Shown here piece after piece: positions 17,494 through 25,372 of a DNA stretch of 64,000 bases (within the stretch, counting starts at the first letter, position 1; every line of letters begins with the position of its first letter). The translations under genes and the position numbers were made by a program. The DNA comes from Chryseobacterium oryzae (GTDB lineage Bacteria > Bacteroidota > Bacteroidia > Flavobacteriales > Weeksellaceae), in the NCBI RefSeq assembly GCF_022811665.1, contig NZ_CP094529.1:2976001-3040000 (forward strand), written 5' to 3'. Under the pieces are notes generated by a model. It was not told the DNA's origin and searched no databases. It saw nothing but the letters and a program-made list of their open reading frames with translations.

Positions 17494-19041
17494 ATGAATA
17501 ACAAATTCATTCCGATAATTTCTGTTTTTATGACAATATCTCTTATTGTCTTTGTAACGTTGCAGTTTTATTGGCTAAAAGGTTATTATGTGGCTTTAGA
17601 TCAGGAGTTTTCCAATAAAGTATATTCTGTATTAGAAAGTACTTCAGACAATATTGCAAAGCTTGAGACTGATAAAGTTTTAAATGAAAAATATCCTAAC
17701 CTCAGAAATTATATTCTTGCTAATAAAAATAAGCCTTCTCTTACTACAATACAACAAATTGAAGATTCGGGTACTCAAAAATCAATTACTTATTATCGAA
17801 ATATTATAGAAACTCAGCAACTTCCTATTTCGAAACTCGGAGACACGCTCAAACTTACTACAATGTATAAGGATGATGCAAGATATAAAGTAAAAAAAGA
17901 TACCGTCAAAAGAGAAATACTTACGCCACAAATTAGTCAGGACATAGAAAGTGGAGATTATCAAATGGCTGAGTTTGCAAAAATAACCGGAACCAACCTT
18001 CCTATCAATAAACGGGTGGATACCAAAAAGCTGGATTCTATTATTATTAAAGAACTCAGAATGAAAGGAATTAACTCCGAATTCGGTTATGGTATTTATG
18101 ACAGCAACAATAAACTTACTTCAGTTGCCAATAAAATTTTTAAAGAAAAAAAAGACAGCAATACATACTCATATCCTTTGTTTACAGACGATAAAGACCA
18201 CACTTTATATACTTTAGCACTCATTTTCCCTAAAAAAGAATATTCTTTGGCGATGAATAACTGGCCAATGCTTTTGGGAACTTTCTTATCTCTACTTACC
18301 ATTTTGGGTATTTACATTATTTCCATTAATTACATGATGAGACAAAAAAAATTGGCGGAAGTAAAAACAGATTTCATCAACAATATGTCGCATGAGTTTA
18401 AAACGCCTTTGGCAACAATCTCTGTAGCAACAGATTCTTTGGCAAATGATAAGATTGCAACCAATCCCGACAAAGTAAAGTACTATTCTAACCTCATTAA
18501 GCAGGAAAATCTCAGAATGAAAAAACAGGTAGAAAATGTTCTGAACATGTCTAAACTAGAGCGAAATGAAGTTAAATTATTTCTGAAAGAAACCAACGTA
18601 AGAGAGCTGATAAAAAAGACCACAGAATCTTTCGGACTCATCGTGGCACAGCGAAACGGAATTCTCACACAGAATTTCCTTGCAGATAAATACCAGTTTA
18701 AAATTGACGAATTTCATATCTCTAATATGTTGGTTAATCTTTTGGATAATGCCAATAAATATTCTCCAGAAACTCCAGAAATTAAAATTGAAACCAGAAA
18801 TGAAGGCAATTTTTATGTGATTGAAGTTTCAGACAAAGGCATGGGAATGGAAACTCAAAATAAAACAAAGATTTTCGAAAAATTCTTTCGTGAAGAAACA
18901 GGAAATATTCACAATGTAAAAGGACAAGGTTTGGGATTATCTTATGTGAAGAAAATTGTAGAACTGCATAAAGGTCAGATTATTGTAGAATCTCAAAAAG
19001 ATAAAGGAAGCAGATTTATCATTAAACTTCCTATGAATTAA
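17494..19041 (+). CDS. Membrane sensor histidine kinase
   Basis: 515 residues. Transmembrane helices near 7-27 and 258-280 enclose a roughly 230-residue periplasmic sensor region of no recognised fold. No HAMP domain is obvious: the kinase core follows directly, with the phospho-acceptor His300 (MSHEFKTPL), N box NLLDNANKYS, G1 DKGMGM and G2 GQGLGLSYVKKI. All catalytic boxes are intact. The response regulator gene starts 24 bp later. The signal is unknown. Confidence 0.93.
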   Translation: MNNKFIPIISVFMTISLIVFVTLQFYWLKGYYVALDQEFSNKVYSVLESTSDNIAKLETDKVLNEKYPNLRNYILANKNKPSLTTIQQIEDSGTQKSITYYRNIIETQQLPISKLGDTLKLTTMYKDDARYKVKKDTVKREILTPQISQDIESGDYQMAEFAKITGTNLPINKRVDTKKLDSIIIKELRMKGINSEFGYGIYDSNNKLTSVANKIFKEKKDSNTYSYPLFTDDKDHTLYTLALIFPKKEYSLAMNNWPMLLGTFLSLLTILGIYIISINYMMRQKKLAEVKTDFINNMSHEFKTPLATISVATDSLANDKIATNPDKVKYYSNLIKQENLRMKKQVENVLNMSKLERNEVKLFLKETNVRELIKKTTESFGLIVAQRNGILTQNFLADKYQFKIDEFHISNMLVNLLDNANKYSPETPEIKIETRNEGNFYVIEVSDKGMGMETQNKTKIFEKFFREETGNIHNVKGQGLGLSYVKKIVELHKGQIIVESQKDKGSRFIIKLPMN

Positions 19042-19065
19042 AATAAATATTAAAAAGATAAAATC

Positions 19066-19752
19066 ATGAGTAACAGAATATTATTAGTAGAAGACGACCA
19101 AAGTTTTGGTGCAGTGCTAAAAGATTATCTTACCATCAATAATTTTGAAGTTACCCTCGCTATAGATGGAGAGCAAGGACTTAAAGAATTTACTGAAAAC
19201 GAATTCGACATCTGCATTTTTGATGTGATGATGCCTAAAAAAGACGGATTTTCTTTAGCAGAAGACGTTAAAAAAATCGATAAAAATACGCCTATCATTT
19301 TCCTTACTGCCAGAAATATGCGAGAAGATATTCTTAAAGGATATCAATTAGGAGCAGACGATTACATTACAAAACCTTTTGACACAGAATTACTTCTATA
19401 TAAAATTAAAGCCATTTTACAAAGAAGCTCAACGTTAGAAAATGAAGAGCAGGAACAGTTTAAGATCAGCAATATTTTCTTCGATTCTATGCTGAGACAG
19501 CTTAGAGTAGGCGATAACGAATATAAATTATCTCCTAAAGAGAACGAACTTCTTAAATTGCTTTGTCTTCACAGAAACGATTTTATGCCAAGAGACCTCG
19601 CTTTGAGAAAAATCTGGAAAAAAGAAAATTATTTTACGGCAAGAAGTATGGACGTTTATATCGCAAAACTTCGTAAACTTTTGAAAGATGATGAAGGTTT
19701 AGAAATTATTAATGTTCATGGAGAAGGGTTTAGACTTTTGGTAAAGAACTAA
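19066..19752 (+). CDS. OmpR-type response regulator
   Basis: 228 residues. Receiver domain with the acidic pair Asp10-Asp11, phospho-acceptor Asp53 (IFDVMMPKKDG), the switch Thr in FLTARN and the conserved Lys in TKPFD. A winged-helix DNA-binding domain (about 130-228) carries the LSPKENELLKLL and DVYIAKLRKLL motifs. Partner of the preceding kinase and in the same operon. It ends in an 11-bp-stem terminator that overlaps the next promoter. Regulon unknown. Confidence 0.93.
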   Translation: MSNRILLVEDDQSFGAVLKDYLTINNFEVTLAIDGEQGLKEFTENEFDICIFDVMMPKKDGFSLAEDVKKIDKNTPIIFLTARNMREDILKGYQLGADDYITKPFDTELLLYKIKAILQRSSTLENEEQEQFKISNIFFDSMLRQLRVGDNEYKLSPKENELLKLLCLHRNDFMPRDLALRKIWKKENYFTARSMDVYIAKLRKLLKDDEGLEIINVHGEGFRLLVKN

Positions 19753-19772
19753 TTTAAAACAACATATCATTC

Positions 19773-19808
19773 AAAATAGCAAAGCAATTCAAAATGTTTT
19801 GCTATTTT
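19773..19808 (+). terminator. Intrinsic terminator of the two-component operon
   Basis: AAAATAGCAAA (19773-19783) and TTTGCTATTTT (19798-19808) are perfect complements. The 3' arm and T-run double as the TATTTTTG -7 box of the next gene (19803-19810). Confidence 0.8.
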
Positions 19809-19810
19809 TG
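19803..19810 (+). promoter_or_regulatory. -7 element (TATTTTTG) of the His/Cys-repeat lipoprotein gene
   Basis: Exact TAnnTTTG match 5 nt before ATG 19816, embedded in the 3' arm of the upstream terminator. It implies a leaderless message, or a 10-15 nt leader if the ATG at 19831 is used. Confidence 0.5.
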
Positions 19811-19815
19811 TTTTT

Positions 19816-20469
19816 ATGAAGAGATTTGATATGAAAAATTTACTGTTAGCGTTTTTGGCATTTTCGAGTGTTATTTCGTGTAAAAAAGACGAAAAGCCGA
19901 CCTACATAAAAGAAGAAGGAGGAATACAGCAACCCAATGTAGCTTTCAGTCAGCCTCAGACAACGCTTATGGATCAGGCTGGAATTAAAAAATCCAGTGG
20001 TTCTACAATGGTAACCGCTCCAGGAATGAATCCTCCACACGGAGAACCTGGACACAGATGTGACATTCCTGTTGGACAGCCTCTTAACGGAGCTGCTCCT
20101 CAACAGATAAATTCTTCTACCCAAAATATAACCGTTAATCCAAATACTCCTATACAAATTGATCCCAACTCTGTAAATCCGGGTAAAATTGCTATTGACC
20201 AAAATGGAAAAGCAGTAACAACAGTACCAGGAATGAATCCACCTCACGGACAGCCGGGACATCGTTGCGATATTCCTGTTGGACAGCCTTTAAACAGCAA
20301 ACCATCTCCAGCAGCTCAGACGTCAAAAAATACGGCAACTGTTCAGGCTCCGCAAACTGTTACTGCCAATCAGCCAGTCGCAGCTAATACCGGACCGAAG
20401 CCAAAACTTAATCCTGCACATGGGGAACCTTGGCACGATTGTGCAAAAAAGGTAGGAGATCCACTTTAA
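19816..20469 (+). CDS. Lipoprotein with three His/Cys-containing PPHGxPGHRCDIPVG repeats
   Basis: 217 residues, or 212 if the second ATG at 19831 is the start. Lipobox Cys22 (SVISC). The mature chain is Pro/Gln/Thr-rich and low complexity, and holds three copies of one motif. Copies 1 and 2 (residues 69-91 and 138-160) are nearly identical, PGMNPPHG(E/Q)PGHRCDIPVG. A diverged third (198-217) ends the protein. Each copy has two His and one Cys in fixed spacing, which suggests metal binding. It is followed by a Cys-rich exported protein and a receptor with heavy-metal domains. I know the motif only from uncharacterised Bacteroidetes proteins. Confidence 0.75.
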   Translation: MKRFDMKNLLLAFLAFSSVISCKKDEKPTYIKEEGGIQQPNVAFSQPQTTLMDQAGIKKSSGSTMVTAPGMNPPHGEPGHRCDIPVGQPLNGAAPQQINSSTQNITVNPNTPIQIDPNSVNPGKIAIDQNGKAVTTVPGMNPPHGQPGHRCDIPVGQPLNSKPSPAAQTSKNTATVQAPQTVTANQPVAANTGPKPKLNPAHGEPWHDCAKKVGDPL

Positions 20470-20480
20470 TCATTTTTTAT

Positions 20481-20488
20481 TAACTTTG
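20481..20488 (+). promoter_or_regulatory. -7 element (TAACTTTG) of the Cys-rich protein gene
   Basis: Exact TAnnTTTG match 5 nt before the GTG start at 20494. It supports a leaderless GTG start and so fixes the start of the downstream gene. Confidence 0.45.
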
Positions 20489-20493
20489 CATTT

Positions 20494-20856
20494 GTGAAAC
20501 CGGGTCGCTTTTTAATAATTATTTTCACTTTAGTAATTTTCTTAATTCCTAAAGATAATTTTTATGCACAGGCTTCTCAGGAGAATTGCTGTAAAACAGA
20601 ATCGGAAACCAAATCTTGCTGTGATAAAAACAACGAGCACCATTCTGAAGAATCTAAAAAAGAACACCAGTCTTGCAATGATGATTGCTGCTCTTTCTGT
20701 ATGACATGCCATACTTTTGTGGAAAACAATCTGCCTAAAAGCAATTTTCCGGAAATTTCTTCATTTCAAAACATTAGCAAAATTCAGGTTCAATACATTG
20801 ATCCCTTCTTTACAAACCGTTTAAAAGAGATTTGGCAACCGCCTAAATTAGTTTAA
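20494..20856 (+). CDS. Small Cys/His-rich exported protein of a metal-transport locus
   Basis: 120 residues from a GTG start, chosen because the -7 box sits 5 nt upstream and because the signal segment (residues 5-25, ending near FYAQ) starts here. The mature part has four Cys-Cys or Cys-x2-Cys clusters (ENCCK, KSCCD, DDCCSFCMTC) mixed with His, then a tail ending IWQPPKLV. The general form resembles the HYC_CC_PP small proteins found in front of TonB receptors, but the HYC element is missing. Probably binds a soft metal in the periplasm; this is inference. Confidence 0.7.
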   Translation: MKPGRFLIIIFTLVIFLIPKDNFYAQASQENCCKTESETKSCCDKNNEHHSEESKKEHQSCNDDCCSFCMTCHTFVENNLPKSNFPEISSFQNISKIQVQYIDPFFTNRLKEIWQPPKLV

Positions 20857-20954
20857 AATTACACGAAAAATTACGCTTTCAATTTAATAATGTATCATAA
20901 TGATAACATTGTTAGGTTGTTGGAGAAAAAATAATTCAACTAATTTTTAAACTC

Positions 20955-23645
20955 ATGAAATCATATATTACCAAGATTTTTCTTGGAACATTATTTTTCT
21001 TATCTCTTTCTCTATCTGCACAAAACCTTAGCAAACACCAGTCTATGGTTAAAGGAAACTGTAATATGTGTAAAGAAAGGATAGAAACTACCGCGAAAAA
21101 AGCAGGTGCAAAATCTGCAGTATACTCAATCGACACACAAACTTTAAGTTTCGAAACCCCTGAAAAAATTTCAGCAGACGAAATTCTCAAGAAAGTAGCA
21201 GAAGCAGGGCACGACAACGATTCTTACAAAGCATCGGATGATGTTTATAAAAATCTTCCTGCTTGTTGCCATTACCAAAGAGATTCAGAATCTCCCGTTC
21301 CAGCAATGAATCATTCAGATTCAACGAAAAAAGAAAATGAGTTTTTTGTAAAAGGGAACTGCAGTTCTTGTAAAGCCAGAATAGAAAAAGCAGCCAAATA
21401 TGCTGGTGCAGATTCTGCAGAGTGGAGCGCAGAAAAACAGACCGTTATCCTAAATTTCAATCCTTCTAAAACTTCAGCAGATAAAATTTTAAAGAAAATT
21501 GCTGATGTGGGACATGATAATGAAATGTATAAAACTACGGAAGAAGTATATAAAAAACTACCCGGTTGCTGCCTGTATGATAGAAACATACCTTTCGGAG
21601 ATACCAATCCCAATGTTCATTACGATGAATCTGCAAAGAAGGAAAATCATAGCAATCATATAGGATCAGAAGATCACAGCTCTCATTCAGCTTCAGAAAA
21701 AAATATTGAGCAGGTAAATATCATAGGTTCAAAAGCAGCAACTTCTATTGGTAAAAAAGAGGCTGGACTTGTTTTTAATATTGATTCTAAAGAACTTCTG
21801 AAAGCAGCATGTTGCAATTTATCTGAAAGTTTTGAAACCAACGCAACGGTAGATGTTTCTTTCAGTAATGCGGTAACGGGAACAAAGCAACTGAAAATGT
21901 TAGGTTTAGACCAAAAATACACCAGTCTTACAAAAGAATTACTTCCTGAGATCCGAGGTATAGCTTCTGCTTATGGCTTGAGCCTCATTCCGGGACGTTG
22001 GATTGAAAGTATTCAGCTCACCAAAGGAGGAAGTACCGTAACAAACGGCTACGAAAGTATTACGGGGCAGATTAATACAGAATTAATAAAGCATGCCGAA
22101 AAATCTGAAACTTCTCTAAATCTTTTTGCCGATTTTAATGGCAGAGCTGAAGCGAACATTACTCACGTAGAACCTATCAACGATCATTGGACACAGACTT
22201 TTCTTCTCCACGGAAACGGAACTTTCGGAGATACAGATATGAATAAAGACACGTTTCTGGACAGACCGAAAGGAACTCAGATTAACGCTGCTTATCTGTT
22301 AAATTTCAATGATTTAACGCATTCGGGATTTGGTTCTCACTTCGGAATTAATTTTGTGAAGGATGAAAGAACTTCCGGACAAATAGGATTTGATAAAAAA
22401 ATACCTCAGGCTCAACAAAACCTTTATGGTGTAGGAATTGATATTTCCAGATTTCAGGTTTGGAACAAAACAGGGTATGTTTTTAAAGGAAAACCATATC
22501 AGAGTTTAGGCTGGATGAACCAGTACACCTATCACCAACAAGACAGTTTTTTCGGACTTAGAAATTACTCAGGAAATCAACATACGTATTATTCTAATTT
22601 AATTTTTGAAAGTATTATTGGCAATACCAACCATAAATACAAAACTGGAGCAAGTTTCTTATACGATGGTTACAACGAAACCTATCTTAATAACCAGTTT
22701 AAAAGAACAGAAACCGTTCCGGGAATTTTTGCTGAATATACTTTAACCGGCTCAAAATACACTTTAGTTGCAGGAGCAAGAGCAGATTTTCACAATTTAG
22801 CAGGTACTCAGTTCACTCCGAGATTAAATTTTAAATACGATTTTACTCCGAAAACTATTCTAAGACTTTCCGCAGGACGTGGTTTTAGGACAGCGAATGT
22901 ATTTGCTGAAAACCAGCAATATTTTGCATCCAACAGAAGTATTCAGATTTTAGAAAACGGTGGAAATATTTACGGATTAAAACCGGAAATTGCATGGAAT
23001 TTTGGGGCAAGTTTACAGCAGGAATTTAAAATTTTCGGCAGAAAATCTACCATTATTGCAGATTTTTTCAGAACCGATTTTCAGAACCAAGTGGTTGTAG
23101 ATCTCGACAGATCACCTCAGCTTCTTACTTTTTATAATCTGGACGGAAAATCTTTTGCCAATTCTTTTCAAACCCAATGGGATTTTAGTCCGATAAAGAA
23201 TTTTGATGTACGACTGGCGTATAAATATTATGATGTTCAGGCTCAATATCTTGACGGAAAACGTGAAGTTCCATTCATGGCGAAACATCGTGGATTTATC
23301 AATTTGGCGTATTCTACCAACAAAAATTCAAAAGAAGGTTTCTGGAGTTTCGACACCACTCTAAATTGGGTCGGAAAACAAAGATTGCCTAATACATCTA
23401 ACAATCCTTCAGAATTTCAATTATCTAAACGTTCAGAATCTTATGCGGTTCTAAATGCACAAATTTCCCGAAATTTCAACAAAAAACTAAGAGCTTACTT
23501 AGGTGGTGAAAATTTAACATCATATTATCAAAAAAATGCTATTGTAGATTTCAGAAATCCATTTGGTAATTATTTTGATGGCGGAATGGTCTACGCACCT
23601 ATTATGAAAGCCAATTTCTATGTTGGGTTCGATGTAACTTTTTAA
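20955..23645 (+). CDS. TonB-dependent receptor with two N-terminal heavy-metal-associated (HMA) domains
   Basis: 896 residues. After a signal peptide (1-22) come two tandem HMA-like domains with an exact 100-residue period: CxxC at 36/39 and again at 136/139, each followed by LP(A/G)CC at about 104 and 205. A His-rich linker (HSNHIGSEDHSSH, about 231-244) leads to the plug (about 253-370), which itself has a Cys pair at 286/287 (KAACCNLSESF). A 22-strand-type barrel follows, ending in DVTF. The HMA domains stand where a carboxypeptidase-like domain normally sits, so metal capture on the periplasmic side is likely. Closed by a hairpin at 23714. Confidence 0.9.
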   Translation: MKSYITKIFLGTLFFLSLSLSAQNLSKHQSMVKGNCNMCKERIETTAKKAGAKSAVYSIDTQTLSFETPEKISADEILKKVAEAGHDNDSYKASDDVYKNLPACCHYQRDSESPVPAMNHSDSTKKENEFFVKGNCSSCKARIEKAAKYAGADSAEWSAEKQTVILNFNPSKTSADKILKKIADVGHDNEMYKTTEEVYKKLPGCCLYDRNIPFGDTNPNVHYDESAKKENHSNHIGSEDHSSHSASEKNIEQVNIIGSKAATSIGKKEAGLVFNIDSKELLKAACCNLSESFETNATVDVSFSNAVTGTKQLKMLGLDQKYTSLTKELLPEIRGIASAYGLSLIPGRWIESIQLTKGGSTVTNGYESITGQINTELIKHAEKSETSLNLFADFNGRAEANITHVEPINDHWTQTFLLHGNGTFGDTDMNKDTFLDRPKGTQINAAYLLNFNDLTHSGFGSHFGINFVKDERTSGQIGFDKKIPQAQQNLYGVGIDISRFQVWNKTGYVFKGKPYQSLGWMNQYTYHQQDSFFGLRNYSGNQHTYYSNLIFESIIGNTNHKYKTGASFLYDGYNETYLNNQFKRTETVPGIFAEYTLTGSKYTLVAGARADFHNLAGTQFTPRLNFKYDFTPKTILRLSAGRGFRTANVFAENQQYFASNRSIQILENGGNIYGLKPEIAWNFGASLQQEFKIFGRKSTIIADFFRTDFQNQVVVDLDRSPQLLTFYNLDGKSFANSFQTQWDFSPIKNFDVRLAYKYYDVQAQYLDGKREVPFMAKHRGFINLAYSTNKNSKEGFWSFDTTLNWVGKQRLPNTSNNPSEFQLSKRSESYAVLNAQISRNFNKKLRAYLGGENLTSYYQKNAIVDFRNPFGNYFDGGMVYAPIMKANFYVGFDVTF

Positions 23646-23713
23646 AATTTTAAATTTTCAAAATAGAGCTGAGATAATTTGTGAAAATCATTTCATGCGG
23701 AAATTTATATTAT

Positions 23714-23762
23714 AAAAATGCATGGTTTCAATTATTTATTAGTTTGAAATCGTGCATTTTTC
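23714..23762 (+). terminator. Hairpin terminator after the HMA-TonB receptor gene
   Basis: AAAAATGCATGGTTTCAA and TTGAAATCGTGCATTTTT pair over 17-18 positions with two G-U-type mismatches, followed by TTTTTCG. Confidence 0.7.
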
Positions 23763-23803
23763 GTATTTTTAATCTCAAATTTAACTCACCTAAATATTAA
23801 TAC

Positions 23804-24220
23804 ATGAAACGTAACGCAACCGCCGTTTGGAACGGAACCGTAAAAGAAGGTAAAGGACATTTAACCACTCAGAGTACCACTTTAAACCAAACCCAGTATT
23901 CTTTCAGCAGCAGATTTGAAGAAGGTGTAGGAACCAATCCGGAAGAATTACTTGCAGCAGCTCACGCAGGATGTTTTACCATGAAACTGAGTGCAGAACT
24001 TTCTGAAGCAGGTTTTATTCCCGAAGAATTAACCACAAAATCTGTGATTACCTTAGATCCAAAGATTGGAAAAATTACAAAATCTGAACTGACTTTAACG
24101 GCAAAAATTCCTGGAATTTCTCAGGAAGACTTTCAGAAATATGCCAAAATTGCTGAAGAAGGATGCCCTGTAAGTGCAGCTTTTAATTTTGAAATTACAT
24201 TAAATGCCGAACTGGTTTAA
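23804..24220 (+). CDS. OsmC/Ohr-family peroxiredoxin-like protein
   Basis: 138 residues. The two conserved redox Cys are Cys57 (AAHAGCFTM) and Cys121 (EEGCPVSAA), in the usual OsmC context. GTNPEELLAAAH is the helix that carries the first Cys. The opening WNGTVKEGKGHL is typical of the OsmC rather than the Ohr branch. It reduces organic hydroperoxides in the cytoplasm. It stands as a single gene between the metal locus and the tetR operon. Confidence 0.93.
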   Translation: MKRNATAVWNGTVKEGKGHLTTQSTTLNQTQYSFSSRFEEGVGTNPEELLAAAHAGCFTMKLSAELSEAGFIPEELTTKSVITLDPKIGKITKSELTLTAKIPGISQEDFQKYAKIAEEGCPVSAAFNFEITLNAELV

Positions 24221-24291
24221 TGATTTAAAATTCAGCATCTCATCAAACAATTAAATCTGAATTTGTATGAGTTCAGATTTATTTTTCTAAT

Positions 24292-24315
24292 AAAATATAC
24301 CGATTGGTATATTTT
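24292..24315. promoter_or_regulatory. Perfect 10-bp inverted repeat, candidate TetR operator
   Basis: AAAATATACC (24292-24301) and GGTATATTTT (24306-24315) are exact reverse complements around GATT. The site lies just upstream of the -7 box at 24318 and 27 bp before the tetR ATG, the expected place for autoregulation of a TetR-family repressor. Confidence 0.7.
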
Positions 24316-24317
24316 TG

Positions 24318-24325
24318 TATATTTG
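24318..24325 (+). promoter_or_regulatory. -7 element (TATATTTG) of the tetR-thioesterase-KAS operon
   Basis: Exact TAnnTTTG match 16 nt before ATG 24342, directly abutting the inverted repeat. A second, overlapping TATTTTTG lies at 24310-24317. Confidence 0.55.
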
Positions 24326-24341
24326 TTCTATAATCTTCGAA

Positions 24342-24944
24342 ATGTCTAAAGCCGAAAAAACGAAACAGTATATCATAGAGAAAACAGCTACCTTATTCAA
24401 CACACAAGGGTATGCTTCTACATCTCTTTCTGATATTATCGCTGAGACAGGCTTAAGCAAAGGAAGCATTTACGGAAATTTTGAAAACAAAGAACAGGTT
24501 GCTTTAGATGTTTATCATTATAATGCACTATCATTAAAAAAAAGGTTAGCAGAATCTTTAAATAAAGAATTCTTAACAGTAACCGAAAAACTTCTCGTTT
24601 TTTTATCTTTTTATAGAGAAAACTGGAGACAGGTTTTTCAGAATGGAGGTTGCCCGTTGCTAAATGCTGCCGTAGAATGCGATGATACTTTTCCGGAACT
24701 TAAAAATCTAGTTCAGATTTCGTTTACGGAATGGATTGAAATGATATCGGAAGTTATTAAAGACGGACAGATATCTAATGAATTCAAACCGGAAATTAAC
24801 GCGGAAGAATATGCATCTCAGATCATTATGATTATAGAAGGCGGAATTCTTTTGGCAAAAACTATGGATGATAAAAACTTTCTATATCTCGCTTTAGACA
24901 GAATATCGTATATTATTGAAAAAGAAATTAAATTCATAAAATAA
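24342..24944 (+). CDS. TetR/AcrR-family transcriptional regulator
   Basis: Start at ATG 24342 (MSKAEKTKQ). An upstream ATG nine codons earlier overlaps the -7 box and is rejected. 200 residues. The N-terminal helix-turn-helix (about 8-52) reads TSLSDIIAETGLSKGSIYGNFENKEQVALDV, in the classic TetR pattern. The C-terminal half has the YcdC/TetR_C-like pattern with GGCPLLNAAVE. The operator-like palindrome upstream suggests autoregulation. It heads an operon with a hotdog thioesterase (2 bp gap) and a ketoacyl synthase, so an acyl-CoA-like ligand is plausible. Confidence 0.93.
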   Translation: MSKAEKTKQYIIEKTATLFNTQGYASTSLSDIIAETGLSKGSIYGNFENKEQVALDVYHYNALSLKKRLAESLNKEFLTVTEKLLVFLSFYRENWRQVFQNGGCPLLNAAVECDDTFPELKNLVQISFTEWIEMISEVIKDGQISNEFKPEINAEEYASQIIMIIEGGILLAKTMDDKNFLYLALDRISYIIEKEIKFIK

Positions 24945-24946
24945 CT

Positions 24947-25372
24947 ATGGATAAACTAGAAATACTAAAAACATTTATCGGAAAAGAGTTTTCAGGCTCT
25001 CCTTCACCTTTTATGAGATGGCTCAATCCAACAGTAATTTCGGCAGAAGAAGGTCATCTGGAATTTCAGTATACTGTAAGACAAGAATGGCTTAATCCAA
25101 TGGGTAATCTTCATGGTGGAGTAACCGCAGCAATTTTTGACGATATTATTGGGGCAACCATGTTTTCCCTCAACGAAAATAATTTTATTGTAACCATAAA
25201 TAACAGCATAGATTATTTTTCAACTGCGAAAGAAAACGAAACTATCATTGCCGAAACAAAAATAATTAAAAGAGGAAAACAGTTTGTGAATGCCGAATGC
25301 GAAATATGGAACTCAGACAAAACGAGACTTATTGCACGAGGAACTTCCAATTTATTCAAAATTAATAATTAA
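24947..25372 (+). CDS. PaaI-type hotdog thioesterase
   Basis: 141 residues, single hotdog domain. The active-site segment is NPMGNLHGGVTAAIFDDIIG, with the His-Gly-Gly turn and acidic helix of the PaaI/YdiI group. These enzymes hydrolyse acyl-CoA or acyl-ACP thioesters. It begins 2 bp after tetR, and its stop codon directly abuts the ATG of the ketoacyl synthase, so the three genes form a tight operon. The substrate cannot be read from the sequence. Confidence 0.88.
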   Translation: MDKLEILKTFIGKEFSGSPSPFMRWLNPTVISAEEGHLEFQYTVRQEWLNPMGNLHGGVTAAIFDDIIGATMFSLNENNFIVTINNSIDYFSTAKENETIIAETKIIKRGKQFVNAECEIWNSDKTRLIARGTSNLFKINN

